Assembly: GCF_963678635.1 (NCBI RefSeq)
Contig: NC_087069.1
Span: 28,076,303 to 28,140,302 of the forward strand
Direction: 5' to 3'
DNA length: 64,000 nt
Origin: Symsagittifera roscoffensis
Lineage: Eukaryota; Xenacoelomorpha; Acoela; Convolutidae
Below, piece by piece: positions 33,401 through 36,550 of the stretch. The translations under genes were made by a program, and so were the position numbers. Each line of letters opens with the position of its first letter. Position 1 is the stretch's first letter. The notes below the pieces were generated by a model. That model had not been told where the DNA came from, searched no databases, and was given only the letters and a program-made list of their open reading frames with translations.

Positions 33401-35473
33401 TGCATTGGCTGTTCTTACTGCAGCTTGGATTTTATGTGATATATTATCAGTTTCTCCACAAGGACTTATTACTTCGCATGTTCTCTTGTTTTCGGGCTGT
33501 GCCATTGGAGTTATTGGTGTTTGATCCCGATAACGTAAATGTGGGTAGTTGTTAACGTCAGAATTATTTAACTCTCGAAATTGGCGTTTGCTTTTATTAC
33601 ACCAATGGAGTCAATAGTTTTAGTATTTGAGTCATTTTTCTTCTCTGAAGCCATGTAATAAGTTTATCACAACAGTTACGCTTCACTTCTTCCAGTTTTG
33701 ATTCTTAAGTTCATCACAACAATTTGAAACCCTTTCCACTTTTGAGTCGATGAAAGAAGTCTGCAAAAGATTTCGCTGTGTAGAAGAGGCATTGTTTTTC
33801 AAGTGAAGAGTCATTTTTTGTTTTAAGTTATTTTACTCGAGTAGTCATTGCTAATTTTAGGTGAGCTTATTTCCGGTGCCCAACCCATATGCTCAAACAT
33901 TTTTTAAAAAGTGATTCGTTTTTCAATTTATTGAAAACTAGTGGGAATTAAAAACTAGCTAAAACTAGTGGGATCTGCTGCTGTTTGCACAGCAGCCGGC
34001 AATACTTGTTTATTATTACATAACTCGTATTTTTAACGGGAGAATCTCTGATCTCGTTGTTTGTTTTTTTTTATTAACAATAATTGTGTAGTAATTAAAT
34101 GTATTTGGCCACTATTGTAAATATAATTTTTTATCGCTGGAAAGCACTGGTAGTTTGTAATGCGCGATGTGCGTCTAATAGAAAATGAAACGTTTCAATC
34201 GAAAAATGAGTACTTTTTAATGGTTTTCTAAAAAATCAGGTAATTATTAGCTGGAATGAATGAATTAATGAAGGTACCAGAAATACCCCGCTTTTTCCAG
34301 GTTATGCTCCAAGATTTCCGCCCAGAGCCCAAGGCTACAGTCAAGTGAACTCACAATTCAGAGGCTCGCCTAGATACCCCACCCCTCCCAGACCTGGTGG
34401 GTCATTCCGAGGGGCACCCTTTAGACCGGCTCAACCCGGAGACTCGAGTGGGGGCAGTGTCTGGATTAAACCAGAACCACCTGAACTGAAGCAGGAAATA
34501 GGAATGAGATTCCCTCCGCCTGGTCCTAGAGGTAAGCGATTGTCAATAGTTTTTTACTTTCCTCAGAAATTTTCTGAGATCTTGATTTAATCTGGTTGGA
34601 TTTTGCTTAATAGTTTCCTTATTAAACATTTTTGAATTGTTTGAATTTTCATTTTTTGGTTGTGATTTTGTTTTTTCAACTGTTCTAAGGTACCGTTGAA
34701 GAAGTTGTTAGCATCGAAATGTTTTTTTTCTGTTCAATTGCTCTCTTAATCATGATAACTCGAGAACTCGTATCAAGAAAAATTTATCATGTGTCTGATG
34801 AACAGTGGTGGAGACTGAGAGCAAAGACCCAAATCATTGTTGATTAATCTCCGCAAGCGAACCAGTACAATTTTTGGCCTCTTTTTAAAATTAAATTAGA
34901 CTAATAATTGTTTTATATACTTGCTTTCGAGCCTTAAATTTGTGTGAAAGTGAAACCGTATTTTCAGTACCTATAAGTCAAGGTAACAATGTAACCGGAA
35001 ACTGATTTTTCACTGATTAAGTTTTTTTTTTCATTTTGTGCACCATGAAATACATTCATTTAATGAGTATACTACCACTAATACTTTCAGCGTGAAAAAA
35101 TAAATAACTTGCTACTTGTTTTCAGAAATTTAAATTAGAAAAATTATTGTCCGTGTCTTCGATTCGATCTCCGATGAACACGGCAATCGAACTAAAAATT
35201 CGATTTTGTTTCGAGCTTGGGTTATCGCTTATGAAACAAATGGATATGCTTTTATGCACATTTAAAGTTTTTTCGGGATCTATTTATTTTAGTTTATTGT
35301 TACTTTACTTAAAATGAATATAACTTTTCTTTTGAGGAGGTTACGGATCACCCAGGCCCCCAATTGGAGGATATGGAAGAGGCGGTAGAACTGGGGTTGC
35401 GGGAGGCTTCAGAGGGGGATCTAGAGGTCCACCGCCGCCACCAAGTGCATATAGGTTCAATTACAATCGCTGA
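270..35473 (+). CDS. DHX9: DHX9 / RNA helicase A orthologue, 20 coding exons, 5' end outside window
   Basis: This is a DEAH-box (SF2) NTP-dependent helicase that in animals unwinds dsRNA, R-loops and RNA:DNA hybrids, mainly in the nucleus. The spliced exons give 1256 residues in one frame, with phases that match at every junction. Order in the partial protein: Pro-rich linker (about 1-72), second dsRBD (about 73-165), linker ending in a WNPW element (183-267), RecA1 with [17 protein letters not shown] and SAT (268-475), an acidic insert (about 500-526), RecA2 with [13 protein letters not shown] and QRRGRAGRV (527-705), winged-helix/HA2 (about 705-895), OB-fold (895-1020), and a helical segment plus Gly/Arg/Pro tail (1020-1256). 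Human DHX9 is about 1270 residues including a first dsRBD, so roughly 150 N-terminal residues are missing upstream. The two dsRBDs and RGG tail separate DHX9 from other DEAH helicases. Exons 17-18 are tandemly duplicated. Assignment by recognition of family motifs; I am very sure of the family. Confidence 0.96.
696..838 (+). CDS. DHX9: DHX9 exon 2: N-terminal half of dsRBD2
   Basis: Acceptor ACAG ends at 695 and donor GT is at 839; it ends with 2 nt of a split Arg codon. The translation [20 protein letters not shown] opens the dsRNA-binding domain and ends with [10 protein letters not shown], the segment just before the conserved SFIAEM strand. It matches the layout of human dsRBD2, including the NAK helix and the GPDH turn. 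Confidence 0.93.
1090..1445 (+). repeat. Dispersed repeat R2 copy
   Basis: Landmarks in order: TTCAGTTCATTT, AAGGCAAACTCCACTATCGA, AAAGGTCACGAAAAA, TTTTCAGATTTC, ATCCAGTTTTCTCAA, AGAGCTT and the 3' end CTGTCTGTTGGCTATGTT. Other copies lie in most large introns. No coding capacity or target-site duplication was recognised. Confidence 0.8.
3490..4500 (+). repeat. Tandem array, six monomers of 162-175 bp
   Basis: The anchor GATTAAGGGTTTAAT recurs at 3548, 3721, 3894, 4066, 4228 and 4403. Each monomer also carries CTCAAAAACTACCCGTCCAG and AAGCGGCTGGTCCTTAA. Diverged relatives lie upstream at about 1790, 1960, 2130, 2280 and 3330, so the array was once longer (about 1740-4740). Short frames read through the monomers are coincidental. 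Confidence 0.92.
5990..6185 (-). repeat. Inverted relative of the 35.8-kb TIR element
   Basis: Read on the - strand it has a run of shared words with 35880-35990: a GACC(C) block, CCCAAAGGGT, TACTATTTTGAGATATC and TTTTTGGCTGAC. It has no clear ends here. Contains two short GGTCGAATCCCT direct repeats. Confidence 0.6.
6376..6735. repeat. Block bounded by CCGAA-rich ends
   Basis: AACCGAA/CGAACCG words are packed at about 6385-6460 and again at 6675-6735, with unrelated sequence between. Same-strand, not clearly inverted. Probably a remnant of a dispersed element; class unknown. Confidence 0.4.
7957..8003 (+). CDS. DHX9: DHX9 exon 3: dsRBD2 beta strands
   Basis: A 47-nt micro-exon translating as [15 protein letters not shown]. 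The acceptor TTTAG ends at 7956 and the donor GTAAGA is at 8004. Both split codons join neighbours 2 and 4 in frame. The exon is too short to be seen as an ORF and was found by demanding the SFIAEM strand between exons 2 and 4. Confidence 0.92.
8004..8387. other. DHX9 intron 3, nothing recognised
   Basis: AT-rich 384-nt intron with GT...AG ends. No repeat landmark or conserved element was seen. Confidence 0.7.
8388..8527 (+). CDS. DHX9: DHX9 exon 4: C-terminal helix of dsRBD2
   Basis: The acceptor TTTCCAG ends at 8387 and the donor GTCAGT is at 8528. It codes [20 protein letters not shown] and then [13 protein letters not shown], the RNA-contacting KKxAA helix of dsRBD2 (Lys pair at the start of helix 2), followed by a Lys/Asp-rich linker. 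Phases fit exons 3 and 5. Confidence 0.95.
8528..8847. other. DHX9 intron 4, nothing recognised
   Basis: AT-rich 320-nt intron. Open frames inside it have no conserved content. Confidence 0.7.
8848..9102 (+). CDS. DHX9: DHX9 exon 5: linker to helicase core
   Basis: The acceptor GCTTTAG ends at 8847 and the donor GTAAGT is at 9103; 85 codons, phase 0. The exon ends with [18 protein letters not shown], which aligns with the conserved WNPW...NIDEGPLAF element preceding the RecA1 fold of DHX9. The middle part is a divergent linker. Confidence 0.95.
9226..9690 (+). repeat. Dispersed repeat R2, near full-length reference copy (intron 5)
   Basis: It begins GTACTCTTATATAGGTCTTG, continues TTCACGCTCAGTTTTG and AAAGGTCACGA, and ends near TTGGCTATGTTTAG. 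The 5' start is the same sequence that forms the 112-bp minisatellite at 22 and 51-53 kb, so this single copy shows what the array grew from. Confidence 0.85.
9810..10004 (+). CDS. DHX9: DHX9 exon 6: RecA1 start, Walker A
   Basis: The acceptor TTCAG ends at 9809 and the donor GTTAAT is at 10005; 65 codons, phase 0. The translation contains [20 protein letters not shown] and the motif I P-loop [12 protein letters not shown], with the invariant Lys-Thr that binds the nucleotide phosphates. Confidence 0.97.
10037..10602. mobile_element. Non-autonomous TIR element in intron 6
   Basis: The left end (10070-10095) GGGAGGAGATCGTTCACTT is the inverse of the right end (10578-10600) AAGTGAACGATCTCTTCCC. 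A second inverted copy at 10040-10056 makes a hairpin with the left end, and a further GATCGTTCACTTGGTTA lies at 10504. A tRNA-like SINE head is nested inside. I could not define a target duplication. Confidence 0.7.
10300..10372 (+). repeat. tRNA-derived SINE head
   Basis: A-box-like TGGCTGAATGGTTA (10307) and B-box-like GATCGAATCCTAG (10351) have tRNA spacing, preceded by GGTGGCTAGTGTTTG that recurs before other copies. The ends do not pair into an acceptor stem, so it is a SINE head and not a tRNA gene. Confidence 0.65.
10847..10918 (+). CDS. DHX9: DHX9 exon 7: RecA1 between motifs I and Ia
   Basis: 24 codons, phase 0, translating [20 protein letters not shown] then IVTQ. The acceptor GTTTAG ends at 10846 and the donor GTAACA is at 10919. 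The TQ at its end joins PRR of exon 8 to make motif Ia (TQPRR). Confidence 0.95.
11212..11389 (+). CDS. DHX9: DHX9 exon 8: motifs Ia and Ib
   Basis: The acceptor ATTTAG ends at 11211 and the donor GTGAGC is at 11390. It starts [20 protein letters not shown] and contains TGYSVRFE and [16 protein letters not shown], all standard for the DHX9 RecA1 domain. It ends with one nt of a split Gly codon. Confidence 0.97.
11884..11950 (+). repeat. tRNA-derived SINE head
   Basis: A-box-like TGGCGTAGAGTTAA and B-box-like GGTTTGAATCCGG followed by a T-rich tract. Same logic as the head at 10300, with a different tRNA-like sequence. Confidence 0.55.
12463..12540 (+). repeat. tRNA-derived SINE head
   Basis: A-box-like TGGCTGAGTTGCTA and B-box-like GATCGAATCCTAG, preceded by GACTAGTGTTTG as at 10275. 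Downstream CTAATTCGAAG and a T tract are shared with the copy at 10300. Confidence 0.6.
12755..13100 (+). repeat. Two R2 fragments in tandem (period about 180 bp)
   Basis: TCCTTTGTTATAAGGA, CTATTGAACAGCG and TTTGGAAATTGCGAT recur at about 12770-12855 and 12950-13040. This is a local direct duplication of one R2 segment. Confidence 0.8.
13550..13910. repeat. Palindrome: R2 copies head to head
   Basis: TTCGATAGTA (13714-13723), a 7-nt loop and TACTATCGAA (13731-13740) form the core. The symmetry continues outward through TCATGACCTT/AAGGTCATGA, TCCACTTTCG/CGAAAGTGGA, TCTGAAAATTAAAA/TTTTAATTTTCAGA and AATTTGAGAAAACTG/CAGTTTTCTCAAATTGG. Arms are about 170 nt. As RNA it would fold into a long hairpin within the intron. 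Confidence 0.9.
14161..14336 (+). CDS. DHX9: DHX9 exon 9: motifs II (DEIH) and III (SAT)
   Basis: The acceptor TTTCAG ends at 14160 and the donor GTGAGT is at 14337. It codes [14 protein letters not shown], the Walker B DEIH box that coordinates magnesium and activates water, and [11 protein letters not shown], the SAT motif coupling hydrolysis to unwinding. Both catalytic motifs are intact. Confidence 0.98.
14337..14730. other. DHX9 intron 9, nothing recognised
   Basis: A 394-nt AT-rich intron. A short GCGTTAGGCCTCTGACTG segment at about 14423 resembles GGATTAGGCCTCTGGCTG at about 21894, so a small dispersed repeat may be present. Confidence 0.55.
14731..14886 (+). CDS. DHX9: DHX9 exon 10: RecA1 end and acidic insert
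   Basis: The acceptor TTGCAG ends at 14730. It codes [20 protein letters not shown] and then a Lys/Asn patch and an Asp/Glu run ([14 protein letters not shown]), matching the charged low-complexity insert found here in human DHX9. No GT follows the acidic run. A GC donor (GAG/GCAAGA at 14887) keeps phase 0 and joins exon 11 in frame. A GT donor inside the exon (AGT/GTGAGG, about 14806) is also phase 0 and would drop the charged insert. Confidence 0.9.
14887..14892 (+). promoter_or_regulatory. DHX9: Non-canonical GC splice donor of intron 10
   Basis: The site reads GAG/GCAAGA, a good fit to the GC-AG donor consensus AG/GCAAGT. It is the only donor after the conserved acidic segment before an in-frame TAG at 14893. 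Use of this site is inferred from the reading frame and the conserved insert, not shown by transcript data. Confidence 0.7.
15100..16790 (+). repeat. Higher-order tandem array in intron 10, period 223-235 bp
   Basis: CATGGATGATACATGCA anchors occur at 15411, 15646, 15880, 16104, 16338 and 16561. Each period is a dimer of two diverged monomers of about 118 bp, one with GATACATGCATGTTATCAAG (a near-palindrome around CATGCATG), the other with GATACATGCACATTATCCAG. Both share AGAGCGAAGT and GTCGTGTGGTTTTTCAGGAA-like blocks that resemble the R2 5' end. Confidence 0.9.
17115..18085. mobile_element. Long-inverted-repeat (foldback) element in intron 10
   Basis: Outer ends GTCCGGACAAAACGAA (17122) and TTCGTTGTGTCCGGTTAA (18066) are inverse. 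Symmetry continues inward through AATTGGGTTAAGA/TCTTAACCCAATTCGA, AAAAATGAACA/TGTTCATTTTT, TACGCTGAAACTA/TTAGTTTCAGCGCAA and CCTCTTACACAGC/GGCTGTGTAAGAGA. Arms are about 300 nt once the nested insertion (17378-17657) is removed. No ORF inside. Confidence 0.85.
17370..17665. mobile_element. hAT-type MITE, 280 bp, with 8-bp target duplication
   Basis: The TIRs are CAGGGTTGGCA (17378) and TGCCAACCCTG (ends 17657). The flanking octamer TACACAGC is present at 17370-17377 and again at 17658-17665. An 8-bp target duplication and CAGGG-type ends fit hAT elements. The interior is homopolymer-rich with no transposase. It interrupts one arm of the foldback element, so it inserted later. Confidence 0.92.
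18180..18488 (+). CDS. DHX9: DHX9 exon 11: start of RecA2, motif IV region
   Basis: A T-tract acceptor TTTTTAG ends at 18179 and the donor GTATGA is at 18489; 103 codons, phase 0. It contains [50 protein letters not shown] and [20 protein letters not shown], the characteristic RecA2 entry of DHX9. Confidence 0.97.
18720..18970 (+). repeat. R2 copy, 3'-shortened (intron 11)
   Basis: ACTCTTTTATAGGTCGTGAT, TTCAAGGCTC, TTTGATTTC, CACTGTCGAACAGCA and AAGAGCTTTAAGG landmarks in order. Confidence 0.75.
19096..19322 (+). CDS. DHX9: DHX9 exon 12: motifs V and VI
   Basis: The acceptor TTAAAG ends at 19095 and the donor GTGAGT is at 19323. It codes [20 protein letters not shown] (motif V) and [20 protein letters not shown] (motif VI, with both arginine-finger positions). 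It ends two nt into a Lys codon. Confidence 0.98.
19323..19649. other. DHX9 intron 12, nothing recognised
   Basis: 327-nt intron with GTGAGT donor; no repeat landmarks seen. Confidence 0.65.
19650..19810 (+). CDS. DHX9: DHX9 exon 13: winged-helix domain
   Basis: The acceptor ATTTCAG ends at 19649 and the donor GTATTT is at 19811. The right frame is [20 protein letters not shown], then [20 protein letters not shown] and [13 protein letters not shown], clearly the region after motif VI of DEAH helicases. A longer open frame overlapping it is a shadow. Confidence 0.97.
20042..20321 (+). CDS. DHX9: DHX9 exon 14: HA2/ratchet domain
   Basis: The acceptor TTTTAAG ends at 20041 and the donor GTTAGT is at 20322. 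It contains [40 protein letters not shown] and [18 protein letters not shown], the HA2 signature of DEAH-box proteins. Phases match exons 13 and 15. Confidence 0.97.
20322..20876. other. DHX9 intron 14, nothing recognised
   Basis: 555-nt AT-rich intron between matched splice sites. No known landmark was found. Confidence 0.65.
20877..21004 (+). CDS. DHX9: DHX9 exon 15: end of HA2
   Basis: The acceptor TGTGCAG ends at 20876 and the donor GTAAAC is at 21005. The translation [20 protein letters not shown] followed by [18 protein letters not shown] aligns with the helix-rich segment leading to the OB-fold. Confidence 0.95.
21005..21357. other. DHX9 intron 15, nothing recognised
   Basis: 353-nt intron, AT-rich, no repeat landmark. 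Confidence 0.65.
21358..21727 (+). CDS. DHX9: DHX9 exon 16: OB-fold
   Basis: The acceptor GTTTTAG ends at 21357. The exon codes [56 protein letters not shown] and LDDW, typical of the DHX9 OB-fold. The frame stays open to a TAA at 21852, but the DDW element ends at a good donor, TG/GTACGT at 21728, and exon 17 supplies the missing G. Sequence beyond 21728 is a tRNA-like SINE and is not conserved. The 3' half (21523 on) is duplicated at 50327. Confidence 0.95.
21759..21835 (+). repeat. tRNA-derived SINE head directly after exon 16
   Basis: A-box-like TGGCGCATCAGTAGTG and B-box-like GGGTTCAATTCGCAC at tRNA spacing. It explains why the exon 16 frame runs on without conserved residues. It is duplicated at about 50563-50639. 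Confidence 0.6.
21985..23040 (+). repeat. 112-bp higher-order minisatellite, about 9 units (intron 16)
   Basis: Each 112-bp unit is a dimer of a 49-nt and a 63-nt half. Both halves carry GAACTAGTGAGTACTCTTAT followed by ATAGGTCTTGCTG, and differ in AGAGAAATG versus AGAGTAATG and in the T-rich spacer. Example unit starts are 22051 and 22163. The array runs straight into R2 body sequence at 23041, so it is an expansion of the R2 5' end. Confidence 0.95.
23041..23430 (+). repeat. R2 body following the minisatellite
   Basis: TTCACGCTCAGTTTTG, AAAGGTCACGAAAAATGTGA, CCCAGCGAAATAAAAG and CCAGTTGGCTATGTT in order; compare 9280-9690. Confidence 0.85.
23666..23920 (+). CDS. DHX9: DHX9 exon 17, copy a
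   Basis: The acceptor TTTTAAG ends at 23665 and the donor GTAAGT is at 23921. It codes [20 protein letters not shown], the helical segment after the OB-fold (DHX9 ISHEAA...LRAAMEAL), then a Gly-rich start of the tail ([20 protein letters not shown]). Start needs 2 preceding nt and end leaves 2 nt, so it can follow exon 16 and precede exon 18 but cannot follow exon 18. Confidence 0.95.
24815..24912 (+). CDS. DHX9: DHX9 exon 18, copy a
   Basis: The acceptor CTTTTAG ends at 24814 and the donor GTCAGC is at 24913. It codes [20 protein letters not shown] then [12 protein letters not shown], the Gly/Tyr/Ser-rich tail corresponding to YGDGPRPPKMARYD in vertebrates. It leaves one nt (G) that joins GT of exon 19 to make Gly. 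Confidence 0.92.
24930..26100 (+). repeat. Diverged tandem array in unit 1, monomers of about 140-180 bp
   Basis: Repeated words TTGAGCAGTC, TTGGAGGCAAGA, TGCAACCCCTGAGA, ACAGGGTTGGGAATTTCA and CGTCATATCTCGAAAACTA give about seven diverged monomers. Equivalents lie at 28350-29530, 55463-56640, 58893-60070 and 62323-63500. Open frames inside are shadows. Confidence 0.85.
27089..27343 (+). CDS. DHX9: DHX9 exon 17, copy b (tandem duplicate)
   Basis: Protein-identical duplicate of 23666-23920 with the same splice sites, 3423 nt downstream in unit 2 of the tandem duplication. If spliced after exon 18a it is read out of frame and reaches TAG at 27127-27129 after 13 codons. It is therefore usable only in place of copy a. 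Confidence 0.85.
28235..28332 (+). CDS. DHX9: DHX9 exon 18, copy b (tandem duplicate)
   Basis: Identical duplicate of 24815-24912 with an intact acceptor and donor. It can splice from exon 17a or 17b and into exon 19 in frame. Joined to exon 18a it frameshifts to a nearby TGA. Being the copy closest to exon 19 it may be the one normally used; the sequence cannot decide this. Confidence 0.85.
29716..30027 (+). repeat. Right flank shared with the end of the window
   Basis: Identical or nearly so to 63689-64000. It shows that the second DHX9 copy extends past unit repeats into intron 18 and past the window end. Confidence 0.9.
30610..30720 (+). repeat. Dispersed repeat R1 fragment
   Basis: ACTAGTCATCAGCATAGTGT, TACGAACCTT, TCTAATCTAACTCGCAAAT and AGTGCTCATT. 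Relatives at about 10185, 11995 and 24275 share GTGTATTATTACGAACC and CTAACCTAACTCG. Class unknown; it sits next to SINE heads and may be a SINE body. Confidence 0.6.
30845..33670 (-). pseudogene. Degenerate non-LTR (LINE) retrotransposon in intron 18
   Basis: Read on the - strand: a Lys-rich coiled-coil-like ORF1 fragment (33192-33380) followed by [19 protein letters not shown] (about 33060), typical of LINE ORF1. Then comes an APE-type endonuclease with [13 protein letters not shown] (about 32500) and [11 protein letters not shown] (about 32215). Last is a reverse transcriptase with [11 protein letters not shown]-like and STGF segments (31526-31837), [12 protein letters not shown] (about 31230) and [19 protein letters not shown] (about 31040). 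The catalytic YADD box is broken: a frameshifted CADA is visible near 30980. Many stops and frameshifts; dead. Clade is Jockey/CR1-like by order of domains, not resolved further. Confidence 0.85.
34301..34531 (+). CDS. DHX9: DHX9 exon 19: Pro/Gly/Arg-rich tail
   Basis: A strong acceptor CTTTTTCCAG ends at 34300 and the donor GTAAGC is at 34532. It codes [39 protein letters not shown] and [20 protein letters not shown]. Composition (Pro, Arg, Gly, aromatic) fits a disordered RGG-type tail. The [11 protein letters not shown] stretch resembles a sumoylation-type motif (inference). Phase fits exons 18 and 20. Confidence 0.88.
34532..35339. other. DHX9 intron 19, nothing recognised
   Basis: 808-nt AT-rich intron between exon 19 and the last exon, no repeat landmark identified. 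Confidence 0.6.
35340..35473 (+). CDS. DHX9: DHX9 exon 20: RGG tail and stop
   Basis: It codes [20 protein letters not shown] then [20 protein letters not shown], ending YNR and TGA at 35471-35473. The RGG/FRGG repeats match the C-terminal RNA-binding tail of DHX9. The acceptor is weak: two GAG acceptors 3 nt apart (ending 35336 and 35339) both keep the frame and differ by one Gly. Confidence 0.9.
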
Positions 35474-35840
35474 AGGAACGTGGAACGTTATCGGATAGAA
35501 AAGCGGAAGCTCAATTTAATGATGCAATATTATCTCCATAGTACAAAAATCTGAACTATAAAACTACTCAAAAACTTTGGTTGTCTCTTCAAAATATTTA
35601 AATTTGATTCAACTTTCAGTGTTCTAAAGATAAGGTTTATTATTTTTCTGATGTAATCAATTAATGTTTTATGGAAAATTTTTTCTCTACGAAGTAGACT
35701 TCTAATTAGGTAGCTTTTTGAATATAATCTCAGCCTTTGATCAGGATCAATCTTGATTTTGTTTTTAAGTTCAATGGTGGCCAGTCAACGCTCTTCAATC
35801 ATGAAAATGCAAACAAAAGTAAAGATATTCAAGGATTGAT
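35474..35840 (+). other. DHX9 3' UTR and downstream, polyA site not identified
   Basis: AT-rich sequence after the stop codon with no further exon. I find no AATAAA or ATTAAA hexamer here, so the cleavage site is undefined. From about 35695 a segment of about 135 bp begins that recurs in direct orientation at 36345-36482. Confidence 0.45.
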
Positions 35841-36482
35841 CAGGGGAGGATTTACGGGGGGGGGGGGTGCGGATGCCCCCCTTCCTCAGGTATTCGACCC
35901 CCTGACGACCCAAAGGGTTCCCCTTTGTACTATTTTGAGATATCCATTTTTGGCTGACGGACCCTAAAACTTTTCTAAAGGCGCCTTGGGCGGCAATATA
36001 TGCTAAATTTGAGGGGGATTTTCCAAAAAAGCCTAAAAACGTCTTTTTTGGCTTGTTTCTTTCCTGCGGCGCAGAAAATTTGGCCAAAACAGTGTCTTTT
36101 TGGTGCTTTGGCAGAGCTCGGAAAATCAATTTGGTCGACCTAAAAAAAAAGGTCGATAAAATTTTCGAACTTTTTAAAAATCCGCCCCCCTCGAGAAAAT
36201 CCTAGATCCGCCCCTGAAGTGATCGGCTTGTTTTTTCTCGACCAATCAGGTTCATTTGTGTGCTGTTGGATTTGCGATCCCTATATAACCAATGTTTTTT
36301 TCTTTTTTTTTTCTAAAGCAGTTTTTTCAAACTTCAATGCACGAAGTAAAGACTTCTAATTAGGTAGCTTTTTAAACATACTCTATCTTTGATCAGGACC
36401 AAACTTGAATTTGTTTTTAAGTTCACTGGTGGCCATTTAACGCTCTTCAATCATGAAAATGCAAACAAAAGTAAAGATTTTG
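35695..36482 (+). repeat. Direct repeat of about 135 bp flanking the TIR element
   Basis: GACTTCTAATTAGGTAGCTT, GGTGGCC and CGCTCTTCAATCATGAAAAT recur at 35701-35830 and 36353-36475. The second copy runs into an R2 5' fragment (ACTCTTATATAGGTCTTGC at 36509). Confidence 0.8.
35841..36216. mobile_element. TIR element of 376 bp with GC-rich ends
   Basis: The left end is CAGGGGAGGATTTACGG and the right end CCTAGATCCGCCCCTG, i.e. imperfect TIRs of CAGGGGCGGATCTAGG type, which are common on non-autonomous DNA transposons of invertebrates. G/C runs lie just inside both ends. No transposase; target duplication not clear. Confidence 0.7.
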
Positions 36483-36550
36483 ATTAAGATGAATGAACGC
36501 AGTGACGACTCTTATATAGGTCTTGCAGATTTTTGTTTAACATCTTTTGA

